NCBI GenBank assembly: GCA_029268515.1
Contig: JAQWNP010000001.1
Location: forward strand, 248,001-312,000
Origin: Phycisphaerales bacterium
GTDB taxonomy: Bacteria > Planctomycetota > Phycisphaerae > Phycisphaerales > SM1A02
DNA length: 64,000 bases
Direction of reading: 5' to 3'
The translations under genes and the position numbers were made by a program. Positions 8,271-17,790 of this stretch are shown here, piece by piece (position 1 is the stretch's first letter; each line of letters begins with the position of its first letter). The notes below the pieces were generated by a model. It saw only the letters and a list, made by a program, of their open reading frames with translations. It did no database searches and was not told where the DNA came from.

Positions 8271-10523
8271 TCAGTTGCCTCCCATATTTGGCAAAGTAGA
8301 CGGAGATTGATTTTGTTGGGGTCCAGTTTTGATAACTTCAGAAGACTGCGGTTCATTAAGCTGATTATCTTTAAGGACATCACTTGCAATAAGGCTTACG
8401 TAGCGCCGTAGTTGCTCAGCCTCATCTGCTTGCCCACGACTCTCTCGATACGTAATTTCTGGCATATATCGACCAAGCTCAGCAAGATCACTGCGGCGAT
8501 GATAAAGCCAAATTCCATCATTTGGAGGAAACACGAGTCGATTCATAACGCCTGTGGCGCCGTCACTTCGATCAGCCAATAACCCCCCTAGACGTAATTG
8601 CAAACGAGCTGCGAGCTCAGCAACGGCAAGTTCATTTGTAATATTTTGATTCTGCTTTGCTACTTCTTCATAACGCCCCTCGATTGCGGCCGCAACTGTC
8701 AAGACGAGTCGGGAAGATAGATCTCCAAAGTACACCCCACATTGCTCTTGATTAAGAGACCAGCCCGCCCAATGTTCAAGGTGTCGCTCGTTTTTACTGC
8801 CCTTCTCAACAGCTTCAACCAACACAACTCCTGACATCAATGACATGGTTTTTACAAGCTGCCTCATTGCAAACGCAGCCGAACCGCCGTTGCCTTGCAT
8901 TGCCCATTCATTAACCCACTTACGTCTCTGCACCTCAATCGTCTTAGCAAGGGCCGCCGCCTGTCCACCCGAAAGACGATCATACGCGGGGTCACCCCGA
9001 ACCAACGCCTTTTCACCGGGCACATGAACGAACAAGCTCATTTCATGGCCAAGCTGCGATATGCTTTTGATCGCTTCTTCTCGCTCACGCGACTTGAGTA
9101 AAGAGACTACCAAACGGCGCATCGTACCAGCCAATTTTGCATGAGCACTAGGATCGATCTGGATCATCCTTGCATACCAAGCATCGAGGGATCTTAAGCT
9201 CTTGAGATCATCAAGGTATTCAGCGAGTGTTGTCACCAGCGTAATCACCGCTGGATTTGATCGATCTATTGGGCGTGCGAGAATTGCGGGCAGTTTTGTA
9301 ATGACCTCTCGTTCAACGCGTTTATATTGCATATCAATTTGACGCTCCGTGCGCACCAGATCACCCCGCAATGCGCCTTGGGGCAGGGCTTTTACATTGA
9401 GTGGCAATAAAGAACGATAATCAAACATGATGCCCAAGACGTCTAATGCGAAGGTCATTTTTTGCATAGACAGTTCGATGCCGCCGCCAGCCTGTCGTTC
9501 TTTTTCGAGTGTGCGAAGAATATCTACCATGTCCGACGGTTGCACTCGCATTGATCGGTGATTGTGCATCGCAGTAATGTAAGCAAGCAAGTCTTCTAGA
9601 TGCTCGAGCTCACGAAGCACCGCCTGGGCCTCTTTCCGAGATTCGGCTTCGGAAAAACCAATCAATGCGGCTTCCCATCGCTGACGATAAAGTTGTTTTT
9701 GCTGCCGAGGCAACCATGCTGCCTCATCAAGAGCTTTCCCTAACTGCAGTGCTTCAAATAACGATAATTGAAGCACGCGTGCTTTAATTCTTAGAGATGG
9801 AATTGTTTGAGCAGAACTCAGAAGCTCGAGTGCTTTCGTCAAAGCGGCACGAGTTTCTTCATTGATGTTGGCATCTCGCAGCGCGTCACGAACCGTCTCT
9901 GTATTGACTCCCTCACGAAGTTCAGCGCCATAAGTGCCATTCATCTCATCTTGAGAAATCCAATGTGACAGCAACTGCTGACCTTCATAGTGACTAATGA
10001 CTTCTGCCAATGGTGACAGGTGGGTGACCAGCCATTGATCGAGCTCTTGCGATGTGACCTCTGTACTGAGGCTAACCTGATTACTCTGATTCTCTACAAA
10101 ACGAAGCAGGGCCTTCGCAATGCGTGACTGGGTTGCGATTCCTGAGGGAGAACCATCAGTGGTTGTTCTGAATCCATCCAGAGCGCCATCAATAAGATCA
10201 CGCGACTTTGCCAGTTGGGCACCATTGATGATGGCATAAGATCCTTTGGCGCCCACTCTTTCGCCAGTCGCCAATAGGCTTCCAGCCATTGCCCGATGTG
10301 CAATAGCTACGTCAATGAGGAGGCGCTGCCGATTATTTGCTTCAATCCGTTGCGCACTGAGATCATCAATTTCACCATCAAGCTCAAGCACTAGATCACT
10401 GACCCATGATGGACCGCTCAGATTCGGAATTTGGATAGGCTCAGGAATATCCAACGTCTGGCCATGGGCTGGCATGGCAAAGGCAGTGATCAACAACCCC
10501 AGTTGCGCGAGCATTTTCATCAT
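8271..10523 (-). CDS. Large secreted alpha-helical protein, unknown
   Basis: A 750-residue protein with a clear Sec signal peptide (MMKMLAQLGLLITAFAMPAHG, cleavage after residue 21). The mature part is almost entirely helical, rich in Leu, Ala, Glu and Arg, with repeated helix-turn-helix-like stretches but no enzymatic motif I can name; it may be an alpha-solenoid or scaffold in the periplasm. The Gln-rich tail (QQNQSPSTLP) looks disordered. The start ATG overlaps the truA stop by four bases (ATGA type), and the deacetylase follows 5 bp after its stop, so truA, this gene and the deacetylase probably form one transcript. Confidence 0.7.
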   Translation of the reverse strand: MMKMLAQLGLLITAFAMPAHGQTLDIPEPIQIPNLSGPSWVSDLVLELDGEIDDLSAQRIEANNRQRLLIDVAIAHRAMAGSLLATGERVGAKGSYAIINGAQLAKSRDLIDGALDGFRTTTDGSPSGIATQSRIAKALLRFVENQSNQVSLSTEVTSQELDQWLVTHLSPLAEVISHYEGQQLLSHWISQDEMNGTYGAELREGVNTETVRDALRDANINEETRAALTKALELLSSAQTIPSLRIKARVLQLSLFEALQLGKALDEAAWLPRQQKQLYRQRWEAALIGFSEAESRKEAQAVLRELEHLEDLLAYITAMHNHRSMRVQPSDMVDILRTLEKERQAGGGIELSMQKMTFALDVLGIMFDYRSLLPLNVKALPQGALRGDLVRTERQIDMQYKRVEREVITKLPAILARPIDRSNPAVITLVTTLAEYLDDLKSLRSLDAWYARMIQIDPSAHAKLAGTMRRLVVSLLKSREREEAIKSISQLGHEMSLFVHVPGEKALVRGDPAYDRLSGGQAAALAKTIEVQRRKWVNEWAMQGNGGSAAFAMRQLVKTMSLMSGVVLVEAVEKGSKNERHLEHWAGWSLNQEQCGVYFGDLSSRLVLTVAAAIEGRYEEVAKQNQNITNELAVAELAARLQLRLGGLLADRSDGATGVMNRLVFPPNDGIWLYHRRSDLAELGRYMPEITYRESRGQADEAEQLRRYVSLIASDVLKDNQLNEPQSSEVIKTGPQQNQSPSTLPNMGGN

Positions 10524-11302
10524 AGATCTACCTCATCTGGATATTTGATCCACATGAGGCACAGGCCCTCCGGAGGAAGAGTTGGCCCAGCCATCGCTCG
10601 ATCACAAGCATTCAGTATGGCAGGCACTGCTTCGACGGCACGTTGACCACGTCCAACTTGCGTTAATGTTCCCGCAATAATACGCACCATGTTGTAGAGA
10701 AAACCACTGCCCGTCACTTTAATAACACATCGATGAGGACCGGTTTGCTCGCATACACAAGAATAGACCTCTCTCGTGGTTCCCTTTCGACCGTGATTGA
10801 CACGCGTGAAACTTGCGAAATCAAATTCACCAACGAGATGCTGAGCTGCATCATTCATCAGATCCACATTCAGATCAAAGGGCAACCAAGTATGCATATG
10901 CCGGTCAAAAAGTGGGCGGTCATGCTTCATGGGCGAGCCAAACGAGATCGAGTAGTCATATCCTTTCGAAAGCGCATCACTAATTGGATTAAAGCTCTCT
11001 CCAGTCAGTTTCAGATCATGAACTTGCATATCCCCAGGCAATCGGCCATTGATAGCAATGCGTAAACGATCGAGTGGCAAGTTCAATGTACTGCGAAACA
11101 CTGCCACCTGACCCACAGAATGAACACCAGCATCAGTTCGAGATGCCCCCAACACTGTGACCGGCTCTCTTACAACACGACGAACCGTGTCTTCGAGAAC
11201 GCCTTGGCATGTGCGCATTGGCTCTGCATCTGGTGGGGTTTGCTTTTGCCAACCATGAAAGTCCGTGCCGTCGTATGAGACTGTCATTTTATAATGCGGC
11301 AT
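10520..11302 (-). CDS. truA: tRNA pseudouridine(38-40) synthase TruA
   Basis: Makes pseudouridine at positions 38-40 of the tRNA anticodon arm. The catalytic aspartate lies in GASRTDAGVHSVGQV around residue 57, the N-terminal VSYDGTDFHGWQ is the classic TruA opening, and GSGFLYNMVRIIAGTL and PPEGLCLMWIKYP near the C-terminus are conserved. With 260 residues it is normal in length. It overlaps the next minus-strand gene by four bases. The gap to the upstream gene is 71 bp. Confidence 0.95.
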   Translation of the reverse strand: MPHYKMTVSYDGTDFHGWQKQTPPDAEPMRTCQGVLEDTVRRVVREPVTVLGASRTDAGVHSVGQVAVFRSTLNLPLDRLRIAINGRLPGDMQVHDLKLTGESFNPISDALSKGYDYSISFGSPMKHDRPLFDRHMHTWLPFDLNVDLMNDAAQHLVGEFDFASFTRVNHGRKGTTREVYSCVCEQTGPHRCVIKVTGSGFLYNMVRIIAGTLTQVGRGQRAVEAVPAILNACDRAMAGPTLPPEGLCLMWIKYPDEVDL

Positions 11303-11373
11303 TGTTCAATTGCAGCCGGCGGTCACTCGTAGAGGGCCGCAGTGCTTGAGTCGCAAAACCATTCACTGCGCGC

Positions 11374-12507
11374 TCAGTGGCCAAACAAATTGACTTCCGG
11401 AAACATGCCCTTCTCTGAAAAATACTCGAGAGCCTCATCAACTGAAGAGAATATTTTTGTGGCTGTTTCGGTGATAAAGGGCGAGGGGCTCTTCTTAGGT
11501 TTCCAGACCACATAAACCTCTTTTGTATGTTCCCAGGCGTGGTGAAGCTCACGCTCAACGCCACTGGATAAACCAGGTCCACCTCCTGGCAATTCAGGGA
11601 TCAAAGAGACAATCATGTCGGATTGATCAATCAGTTTAAAGTCTCGCATGTAGATCTGACCATCAATATCTCCTGCGATATCCAACACTTGCTGAACGGA
11701 TACCCGTATTGCATCGCCATCTGATCTTCCCCCAAATTCATGCGGGGTAACGTCGAGCCACTCTTCGTTGGCCTGACGGGCTTCAATCGCACGGTCTAAA
11801 AGAAGTTTTTCGTCGACATCGGCTGGATCAAAGCAAATGAAGTGCTCAGCAAGCCGCCGTCTAAATTCTTCAATTTCGGCAAGTACATCTGGCATGCCAA
11901 CCACATGTGTCATGGGAAAGCTTGGATAAACACGTTTAAGATTTGGGCGCGTAATAAGCCGAACACAGGTTTCAACAGTTTCTTGATGCCTGCCACGGCT
12001 GAGAATATAAAACTCATTGTGACAGCCAAGCGCTTGGGCGAGCAACTCTGTGGCGAGAATTTCTTCTTCACGCCAAACCATACAGTCCTTGAGCGTCGCA
12101 TCAATATCGTGTTCTTGATGCAAACGATGATGAACCACCTCAATGTTGTCCATCAAGCAAATAAGCATATTTGGTTCGGCCTGCTTCATTTGATCGAAGT
12201 CATAGGCACTAAACAGACCATGCCGCCAACGAAAAGTTGCATGTGTATTGATGAGCACATTTGGATGCGCCTCAGCAGGCCGCGTCTCAGAGATGATGTC
12301 TTTAAATGCTGCTCGGCGCAGCGTCTGCAAACGGCTGAGTGGAAGGTCAAGAATACGACCCTTGCGAACATCTGGCGACTCTTGGTACATCATGTCGCCC
12401 ACATTGAACATCTCAATGGCCGTACCCCGCTCACCAGCGATCTGCTCTACCGCTTCAAGGTAGCGCTTCTTATCCATTCCGATTTGGCCAGTCATCACCA
12501 CGCGCAT
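11374..12507 (-). CDS. P-loop kinase-like domain fused to a nucleoside 2-deoxyribosyltransferase-like domain
   Basis: A 377-residue cytosolic protein with two recognisable halves. Residues 1-200 look like an adenylate-kinase-type P-loop NTPase: MRVVMTGQIGMDKKRYLE opens with a hydrophobic strand and a glycine loop, but the loop (GQIGMDKK, residues 7-14) has Asp where the last Gly normally sits and Lys in place of Ser/Thr, so nucleotide binding may be altered. A second strand, NVLINTHATF, matches the usual Walker B-region strand. Residues 280-365 (YMRDFKLIDQSDMIVSLIPE, SSGVERELHHAW, VYVVWKPKKSPSPF) follow the nucleoside deoxyribosyltransferase/TIR-like pattern, with a possible catalytic Glu at about 318. 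I infer a nucleotide or nucleoside role; the substrate is unknown. Confidence 0.65.
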   Translation of the reverse strand: MRVVMTGQIGMDKKRYLEAVEQIAGERGTAIEMFNVGDMMYQESPDVRKGRILDLPLSRLQTLRRAAFKDIISETRPAEAHPNVLINTHATFRWRHGLFSAYDFDQMKQAEPNMLICLMDNIEVVHHRLHQEHDIDATLKDCMVWREEEILATELLAQALGCHNEFYILSRGRHQETVETCVRLITRPNLKRVYPSFPMTHVVGMPDVLAEIEEFRRRLAEHFICFDPADVDEKLLLDRAIEARQANEEWLDVTPHEFGGRSDGDAIRVSVQQVLDIAGDIDGQIYMRDFKLIDQSDMIVSLIPELPGGGPGLSSGVERELHHAWEHTKEVYVVWKPKKSPSPFITETATKIFSSVDEALEYFSEKGMFPEVNLFGH

Positions 12508-12620
12508 TTGGATACTCCATCAGGTGCTAAATGCTGGACTGTTGAATCATCAACACTCCAGCAGCGAACACGTCATTATAGGGCTTCACTGAGGCTACGC
12601 CTGAACGATGGCTTGAGAAA

Positions 12621-13334
12621 TTATTGTTTCGCTTGGCTCCGCCTGGTCGCCAGCTCAGCCACACACGATGGGTCGTAGGTGCTCCCTCGCTTAAGCCAAG
12701 CGATTGGGGCACGAGGGGCTCGATTATCAGATTTACGCGAACGCATCCAGAGCCCAAAAAGGAACACCGCAACAAGAACAACCAAGACCACCACTGCTAT
12801 TTTGATCAAAAGATCGACGAAGTTCTTGGTATCTGGCATACCAGCGCCGATGAGATAACCCAACCCTAACTGAAATGGAAGGGTGACCGCAACGCAGACT
12901 GCCTCGGCGACTAAGAACTTCCAGAATTTCATTCGAAAGGCGCCAACGACGGTAATCATCGTTGTCCGGCTCGCTGGAATAAATCGACTGACCACCACAA
13001 CCCAGACACCATAGTGATCAAACTTGTACTTCATCTCCAGCATTCGTCGCGGATGGACCAGCCGTTTTATCAACCGCCTTCTTAGTAGTTTCATTCCAAA
13101 AGTACGGCAGATCCCAAACCACGTAACATCCGCTAGTACAACCCCCAGATAGGTCAGTGGAACCATGGGGAACCATCCAAACTGACCCTGGCCAATCAAC
13201 ATTCCCGCAGGAATAATGATGATGTCCTCACCAAGTGGAATACCAACCCCGGAGAGGTAAAGCAGAAAGAACACCAACCAGGGGCCATACTCCCCGATAT
13301 TGTTCGAAATTGTGAGCGATAGATCATCAAACAT
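12621..13334 (-). CDS. DedA family (VTT domain) membrane protein
   Basis: A 237-residue inner-membrane protein. Family marks are a re-entrant loop with GVGIPLGEDIIIIPAGMLIG, a second membrane segment with YLGVVLADVTWFGICR, and the conserved VVVVSRFIPASRTTMITVVGAFRM. DedA proteins move undecaprenyl phosphate or phosphatidylethanolamine across the inner membrane. The C-terminal 40 residues are a basic, Ser/Arg-rich tail after the last helix. Together with the DUF368 gene 10 kb away the window holds members of both known Und-P recycling families. It faces the glycerate kinase gene across about 80 bp. Confidence 0.88.
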   Translation of the reverse strand: MFDDLSLTISNNIGEYGPWLVFFLLYLSGVGIPLGEDIIIIPAGMLIGQGQFGWFPMVPLTYLGVVLADVTWFGICRTFGMKLLRRRLIKRLVHPRRMLEMKYKFDHYGVWVVVVSRFIPASRTTMITVVGAFRMKFWKFLVAEAVCVAVTLPFQLGLGYLIGAGMPDTKNFVDLLIKIAVVVLVVLVAVFLFGLWMRSRKSDNRAPRAPIAWLKRGSTYDPSCVAELATRRSQAKQ

Positions 13335-13415
13335 AATTACGGATTGCCGCTAGCAACATAGTGTAGGGTGTTTGCCGTGAGGTGATTGTGGTTTGATCTG
13401 GAGAAAAGTTTGCAG

Positions 13416-14573
13416 ATGGTTATCCATTGTTCCAAAAACATTAAAACCACAATCACAAATGTGCTTAGTGCATCAGATTCGCTCAAAGGAACTCTCAACG
13501 CTGAAACAGCATCCCAAGCGATCTCCCAAGGTGTGAAGCGTGTTTACCCAGATTGCCATGTTGATGTTTGCCCACTGGCCGATGGCGGAGAGGGCAGTTT
13601 GGCCGCCGTCTACAAGAGTATTGGCGGTGTTTTCCGCCAAGCTCAGGTCTGCGATCCTCTCGGCAGAACATGCCAAGCACGTTGGCTCCATGTACCCGAA
13701 CAAAGCCTTGGACTGATTGAAATGGCGGAGGCTTCAGGGCTCTTGCGGGTGGCGCCTCAAGACCGGCGCCCCTTATTGGGGACCACTTACGGCACGGGAC
13801 AGTTACTTAACGAAGCGATCCAGGCTGGCTGCCAAAATATCACTCTTTTTCTTGGTGGCAGCGCCACCATCGATGGGGGCATCGGCATGGCCCAAGCGAT
13901 TGGCGCCAAACTCTTCGATGCAGATAACAAACCACTTGTAGCGCCCCTTCCCCCAAAGTCATATTTATCGATCAGCAGCATTGATACAAGTCATATTCCA
14001 CGAGCGTATCAATCACTACGAATTGCATGTGATGTCACCAACCCTCTTGTTGGAATCAATGGCGCCGCAGAAACCTATGCCGCACAAAAAGGTGCGACAC
14101 CGTCACAAGTAAAACACCTCCAGAAAGTGCTCCTGCATGTAGCGTCACTCTGCCCAAATACCAATCCTCAAATAATGGGAGGCGGCGCCGCCGGTGGCGC
14201 TGGCTTTGGTATGCATGCCCTGCTCGGAGGAACAATGGTCTCAGGCATAGACACGATTCTAGAAATTGTAAATTTTAATGAACGTTGTAAACGTGCGTCG
14301 CTCGTCATCACAGGTGAAGGACAACTCGACGCCCAGACACAATTTGGAAAAGCTTGCGGTGGTGTTGCTATGGCAGCTGCCGCACTGAGTGTGCCGACTA
14401 TTGCTGTCGTTGGCCGCACCGCCAAAGGATTTGAGTCCATGCTTGCGGAACAAGACGGCCCACTGGCTGACTACATCAACCTCTCTACGTACGTAGGATC
14501 AGAAATGGCCCGTACGGAAACCGCTCAGTCCATTACACAGGCTGTTGAACAATGGCTAAAAACCAGCCAATGA
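13416..14573 (+). CDS. Glycerate kinase (GarK/GlxK type)
   Basis: Phosphorylates D-glycerate, giving 2- or 3-phosphoglycerate. Motifs typical of the family-II enzyme: SASDSLKGTLNA near the N-terminus, CPLADGGEGS, DPLGR, GTTYGTGQLL, FLGGSATIDGGIGMAQA, CDVTNPL, a glycine-rich GGGAAGGAGFG and VITGEGQLDAQTQFGKA. From the ATG at 13416 it has 385 residues, the expected size; an upstream TTG at 13386 would add ten. No other glycerate or glyoxylate genes are adjacent. Confidence 0.93.
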   Translation: MVIHCSKNIKTTITNVLSASDSLKGTLNAETASQAISQGVKRVYPDCHVDVCPLADGGEGSLAAVYKSIGGVFRQAQVCDPLGRTCQARWLHVPEQSLGLIEMAEASGLLRVAPQDRRPLLGTTYGTGQLLNEAIQAGCQNITLFLGGSATIDGGIGMAQAIGAKLFDADNKPLVAPLPPKSYLSISSIDTSHIPRAYQSLRIACDVTNPLVGINGAAETYAAQKGATPSQVKHLQKVLLHVASLCPNTNPQIMGGGAAGGAGFGMHALLGGTMVSGIDTILEIVNFNERCKRASLVITGEGQLDAQTQFGKACGGVAMAAAALSVPTIAVVGRTAKGFESMLAEQDGPLADYINLSTYVGSEMARTETAQSITQAVEQWLKTSQ

Positions 14574-14594
14574 GACACGTCGTGTGAGTGCTTT

Positions 14595-16046
14595 TCACAA
14601 CACCACTCGTTCACCACCGAGAATTTGGTCTGGGAGCGTCGCTAAGGAAAGCTCTTCGGCATCCATGGCTGTCAACGGGCTCACCTCGATGACCGCATCG
14701 ACCTCACGAACACCATTGACATCTTTGTATGGAATCTCGACACCATTGATTGTCAGCCAGCCCGCTGCACGACTGGTCTGTAAATGATAACTCGTGACCG
14801 CAGAGTCATTACCCTTACGATTTTTGATAGGTGCGAATTCTTCTTGTCGACGCGTTTCCATAATGGCTGGGCGAGTTGCAAAATGCAGTGCATCGAAAAC
14901 AAAGGTTTCAAATTTCACGGCGTTTGGCTCGCTTGGCTCAACCACTTTTCCTGTTGTAAGATCGACGACATTCACCTTTTTGTGAGCGCGATGCCACGGC
15001 AATTGCACCGTAGCATCTTGCGCCGAATGTTCCTGGCCTAACCGCTCGATAAAAGGAACACCCAGAAGGTGTACTGCAATGGATCCCGCGTGGAACTTAA
15101 TCTGACCTTGCTCATCTTGTGCCTTGGCAAGCTCTGGAGGAAGATCGGAATACTCGATCACGCGCGTTTTACCTTCTCCAACACAGAAGACACCAACAGG
15201 CTCTTCAGGGTGACTCTTCCGCACCATTTTGCTCGACATTTCACCAGATGAATCATCCGCCGTCGCATGAACACCAATAAACACTGGATCCAAAACTCTC
15301 ACAAGCGGATTGTCTACTTGGAAATAGCTGATGTGTTGAATGCCCCGGGCTTGCATATCCTCGATCGCACCGCTCGAACATAAAGCTCTGAGGCTGCCGC
15401 CATGTCCATCGGGATTCATGGCCACGCGCCCCTTCTCTGCCAACAGGAGCTTGCCTGTTGTTGCATCGACCGACGGGATCTCCCCCTGTGGGAACATATA
15501 GATTTCGCTTCTAACAAGACCAAAGCAATTGTTATCAAGAAAGAACGCTCTGGTGGACGCATCATTTTGCTGGCTGGTCATGATGTACCAGGGAATTCGG
15601 CAGTTAAAACGGCGCTGCGATGCCAGAATCTGCTCTGCAAAAGATTGAAAAAGTGACTTCCCGGTGACTGGCGTTGCTGGGAATGTACCCTTTGGACCAC
15701 TCCAACCCAGGCGTGTTCCTTGGCCGCCAGCGACCGTAAACGCGGCCACTTGCCCCGCGCTCAAAAGTGCCTCACCAGCACGGCGGAATTGGCCAGCATC
15801 CTCAGCTGTTTCAAAGAAATGACTTGGAGGAGGCTCTAGATGCAGCGGTGCACTGTCATCAGAATGGGGCTCTCGTACTTCTTTTCTGATCAGTCTGTCA
15901 AGAAGTCCAAAGTCGATGGTTTCGATCTGAGAAAGCAGCGAAGACTGCGCATCTTCATCTAACTCACCATAGAAGGTCAGTAGATGCTCCTGCTTATGCT
16001 GGGCTAGCAGTGACTGAACTCTTTCGAGTTGCTCCGACATAGACAT
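14595..16046 (-). CDS. UDPGP-family UDP-sugar pyrophosphorylase, UAP1-like
   Basis: A 483-residue cytosolic nucleotidyltransferase resembling eukaryotic UDP-GlcNAc pyrophosphorylase (UAP1/AGX) and UDP-sugar pyrophosphorylase rather than bacterial GlmU or GalU. The nucleotide-binding loop VAGGQGTRLG is at residues 105-114, followed by GPKGTFP, the uridine-binding MNPDGHGGSLRAL, QVDNPLV, and KFETFVFDAL near residue 390. It uses UTP and a hexose 1-phosphate. The exact sugar cannot be read from sequence; GlcNAc-1-P or glucose-1-P are the main options. It converges on the glycerate kinase gene with 21 bp between stops. Confidence 0.88.
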   Translation of the reverse strand: MSMSEQLERVQSLLAQHKQEHLLTFYGELDEDAQSSLLSQIETIDFGLLDRLIRKEVREPHSDDSAPLHLEPPPSHFFETAEDAGQFRRAGEALLSAGQVAAFTVAGGQGTRLGWSGPKGTFPATPVTGKSLFQSFAEQILASQRRFNCRIPWYIMTSQQNDASTRAFFLDNNCFGLVRSEIYMFPQGEIPSVDATTGKLLLAEKGRVAMNPDGHGGSLRALCSSGAIEDMQARGIQHISYFQVDNPLVRVLDPVFIGVHATADDSSGEMSSKMVRKSHPEEPVGVFCVGEGKTRVIEYSDLPPELAKAQDEQGQIKFHAGSIAVHLLGVPFIERLGQEHSAQDATVQLPWHRAHKKVNVVDLTTGKVVEPSEPNAVKFETFVFDALHFATRPAIMETRRQEEFAPIKNRKGNDSAVTSYHLQTSRAAGWLTINGVEIPYKDVNGVREVDAVIEVSPLTAMDAEELSLATLPDQILGGERVVL

Positions 16047-16141
16047 CGCACTTTTCTTGCATACAAAAAGATCAGTATGAGATCGGGGCCTGAATCATAG
16101 CAAGAGCAGGCGATATGCACAGGGACAAAAGAAAGCGAAGC

Positions 16142-16828
16142 TCACTCATCACTATCAGGCAATGCTGGCTCGGACCACCCTTCACGACTATGTCGGACAA
16201 TCTTGCCTGTTTCAAGGTAAATCACTTGCTCACAGATATTCGTCGAGTGATCCGCAATACGCTCAAGAGACCCAACCACACTCAATAATCGGAAAGCCAT
16301 GTCAACCAAAATACCTCCAGAGGCAACCTGCTTCTGAGCATCAAGGGTGATCTCACGTTTAAAACGATCGACAGCATCATCAAACTGAAGCACACGAGTG
16401 GCGAGCTCGATATCAAGACTAGAGAGCGAGTCATTTGCATCCCTGAGCATACCAATCACACTATTGGCCATCACGCGGAAGGTCTGTGGTAGTTGATCAT
16501 GGTGACCATCACCATCAAGAACAACCTCCGCGACATTCACCGCACAATCTGCGATTCGCTCGAGCTCGTTGTTAATCTTGACAATTGTGAGGACGCTACG
16601 GATGGAATATGGCTCGGTCTCTCCCATCGCCAAAAGGTTGATGGACCCTCGTTCGATCTCAACATCAACCCGATCGATCGACTCATCACCTTTGATCACA
16701 TCCGCCGCTTCAACGCGGTCACCATCAAAGTAGCTCTCCACTGCTCTAAGCGTGAGCTCCATGCAGCGAGCACCTTGACGGCCTAGATCATGCCTAAGAC
16801 GTTGGAGGTGTTGATTAAACGATGTCAT
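16142..16828 (-). CDS. phoU: PhoU phosphate transport regulator
   Basis: A 228-residue two-repeat helical protein that tunes the Pst transporter and the PhoR/PhoB phosphate response. Each three-helix repeat carries the metal-binding consensus: ELERIADCAVNVAE in the first and SLERIADHSTNICE in the second. The start is chosen as the ATG at 16828 (MTSFNQHLQRLRHDL, the normal PhoU opening) with AGGTG nearby; an upstream in-frame start would add 29 residues of unlike character. No pst genes are adjacent. It is divergent from pdxJ across 144 bp. Confidence 0.92.
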   Translation of the reverse strand: MTSFNQHLQRLRHDLGRQGARCMELTLRAVESYFDGDRVEAADVIKGDESIDRVDVEIERGSINLLAMGETEPYSIRSVLTIVKINNELERIADCAVNVAEVVLDGDGHHDQLPQTFRVMANSVIGMLRDANDSLSSLDIELATRVLQFDDAVDRFKREITLDAQKQVASGGILVDMAFRLLSVVGSLERIADHSTNICEQVIYLETGKIVRHSREGWSEPALPDSDE

Positions 16829-16972
16829 GCCTGCACCTGTCGGATGCTTAGAATTGGAGACCAAGGATAAAACCCTTGTGGCGCGAGTATAGCCAGCCAG
16901 CCGCCCCACGACCATTATTCGATCCCTGGTTTGCCAGTTGTCCTATGAGTAAATACGCCATAGGCTGGAGAG

Positions 16973-17722
16973 ATGGTTGAATTAGGCGTCAATGTTGATC
17001 ATATCGCCACCGTTCGGCAAGCTCGACGCCAGATTGAGCCCGACCCGGTCCAGGCAGCTCTTGAAGCCCAGCGAGCTGGCGCTGAGGGGATTACTTGTCA
17101 CCTCCGGGAGGACCGGCGCCACATTAATGACCAAGATGTGCGTCGCCTGGCCGAGGCCATTGATGTAAAGCTGAACTTTGAAATGGCCGCCACATCTGAA
17201 ATGGTGGCCATTGCTCACGAAATCCGGCCTCAGATGACCATGCTGGTTCCAGAGAGTCGGCAAGAGCTTACAACTGAAGGTGGGCTAGACGTTTATGGCC
17301 TGCAAAGCCAGCTACTGCCCATCATTCAATCCCTGACAGGCGAAGGCATCATGGTCAGCGCTTTTGTGGATGCTCAGCAAGAGCAAATTGAAGCGGCTGC
17401 AAAAGTTGGCTTTTCGGTCTGTGAAATCCACACTGGCGGTTATGCCGAGGTTTTTCTGACTGAGCCAAGTGCTCATCGTACTGATGCACTGGCTCAAGTA
17501 ATTGAAGAAATTCAGCAGGCTGGCAAGTGGATTCAAGAGGCAGGCATGCGGTTCAACGCAGGCCATGGCCTCACCCATGCCAACGTAGCCCCTATTGCTG
17601 CAATGCCTGGCCTCGCTGAACTTCATATTGGGCATAGCATTGTGAGCCGAAGTCTCTTTGTCGGGATGTTTGAATCTGTGGCCGAAATGAAACGTGAGAT
17701 TGATAAGGCTGTGAACCAATAA
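16973..17722 (+). CDS. pdxJ: Pyridoxine 5'-phosphate synthase
   Basis: Condenses 1-deoxy-D-xylulose 5-phosphate with 3-amino-2-oxopropyl phosphate, the last ring-forming step of DXP-dependent vitamin B6 synthesis. Conserved TIM-barrel motifs: LGVNVDHIATVRQAR, GITCHLREDRRHI, KLNFEMAAT, MLVPESRQELTTEGGL, EIHTGGYA and NAGHGLTHANV. The length of 249 residues is normal. dapA follows 68 bp downstream on the same strand. Confidence 0.97.
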   Translation: MVELGVNVDHIATVRQARRQIEPDPVQAALEAQRAGAEGITCHLREDRRHINDQDVRRLAEAIDVKLNFEMAATSEMVAIAHEIRPQMTMLVPESRQELTTEGGLDVYGLQSQLLPIIQSLTGEGIMVSAFVDAQQEQIEAAAKVGFSVCEIHTGGYAEVFLTEPSAHRTDALAQVIEEIQQAGKWIQEAGMRFNAGHGLTHANVAPIAAMPGLAELHIGHSIVSRSLFVGMFESVAEMKREIDKAVNQ

Positions 17723-17790
17723 TTGGTCTCTGCGGCTCAGAAGTGTCATAATAAACCTGAGCCGCATACGAGCAGGAAGGGACTCCGCTC

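Noticed and set aside
11842-12678. Plus-strand open frame of 278 codons
   Set aside because: It lies fully antisense to the P-loop/NDT gene, has odd composition (Cys, His, Asn rich) and no motif, so it is a shadow frame.
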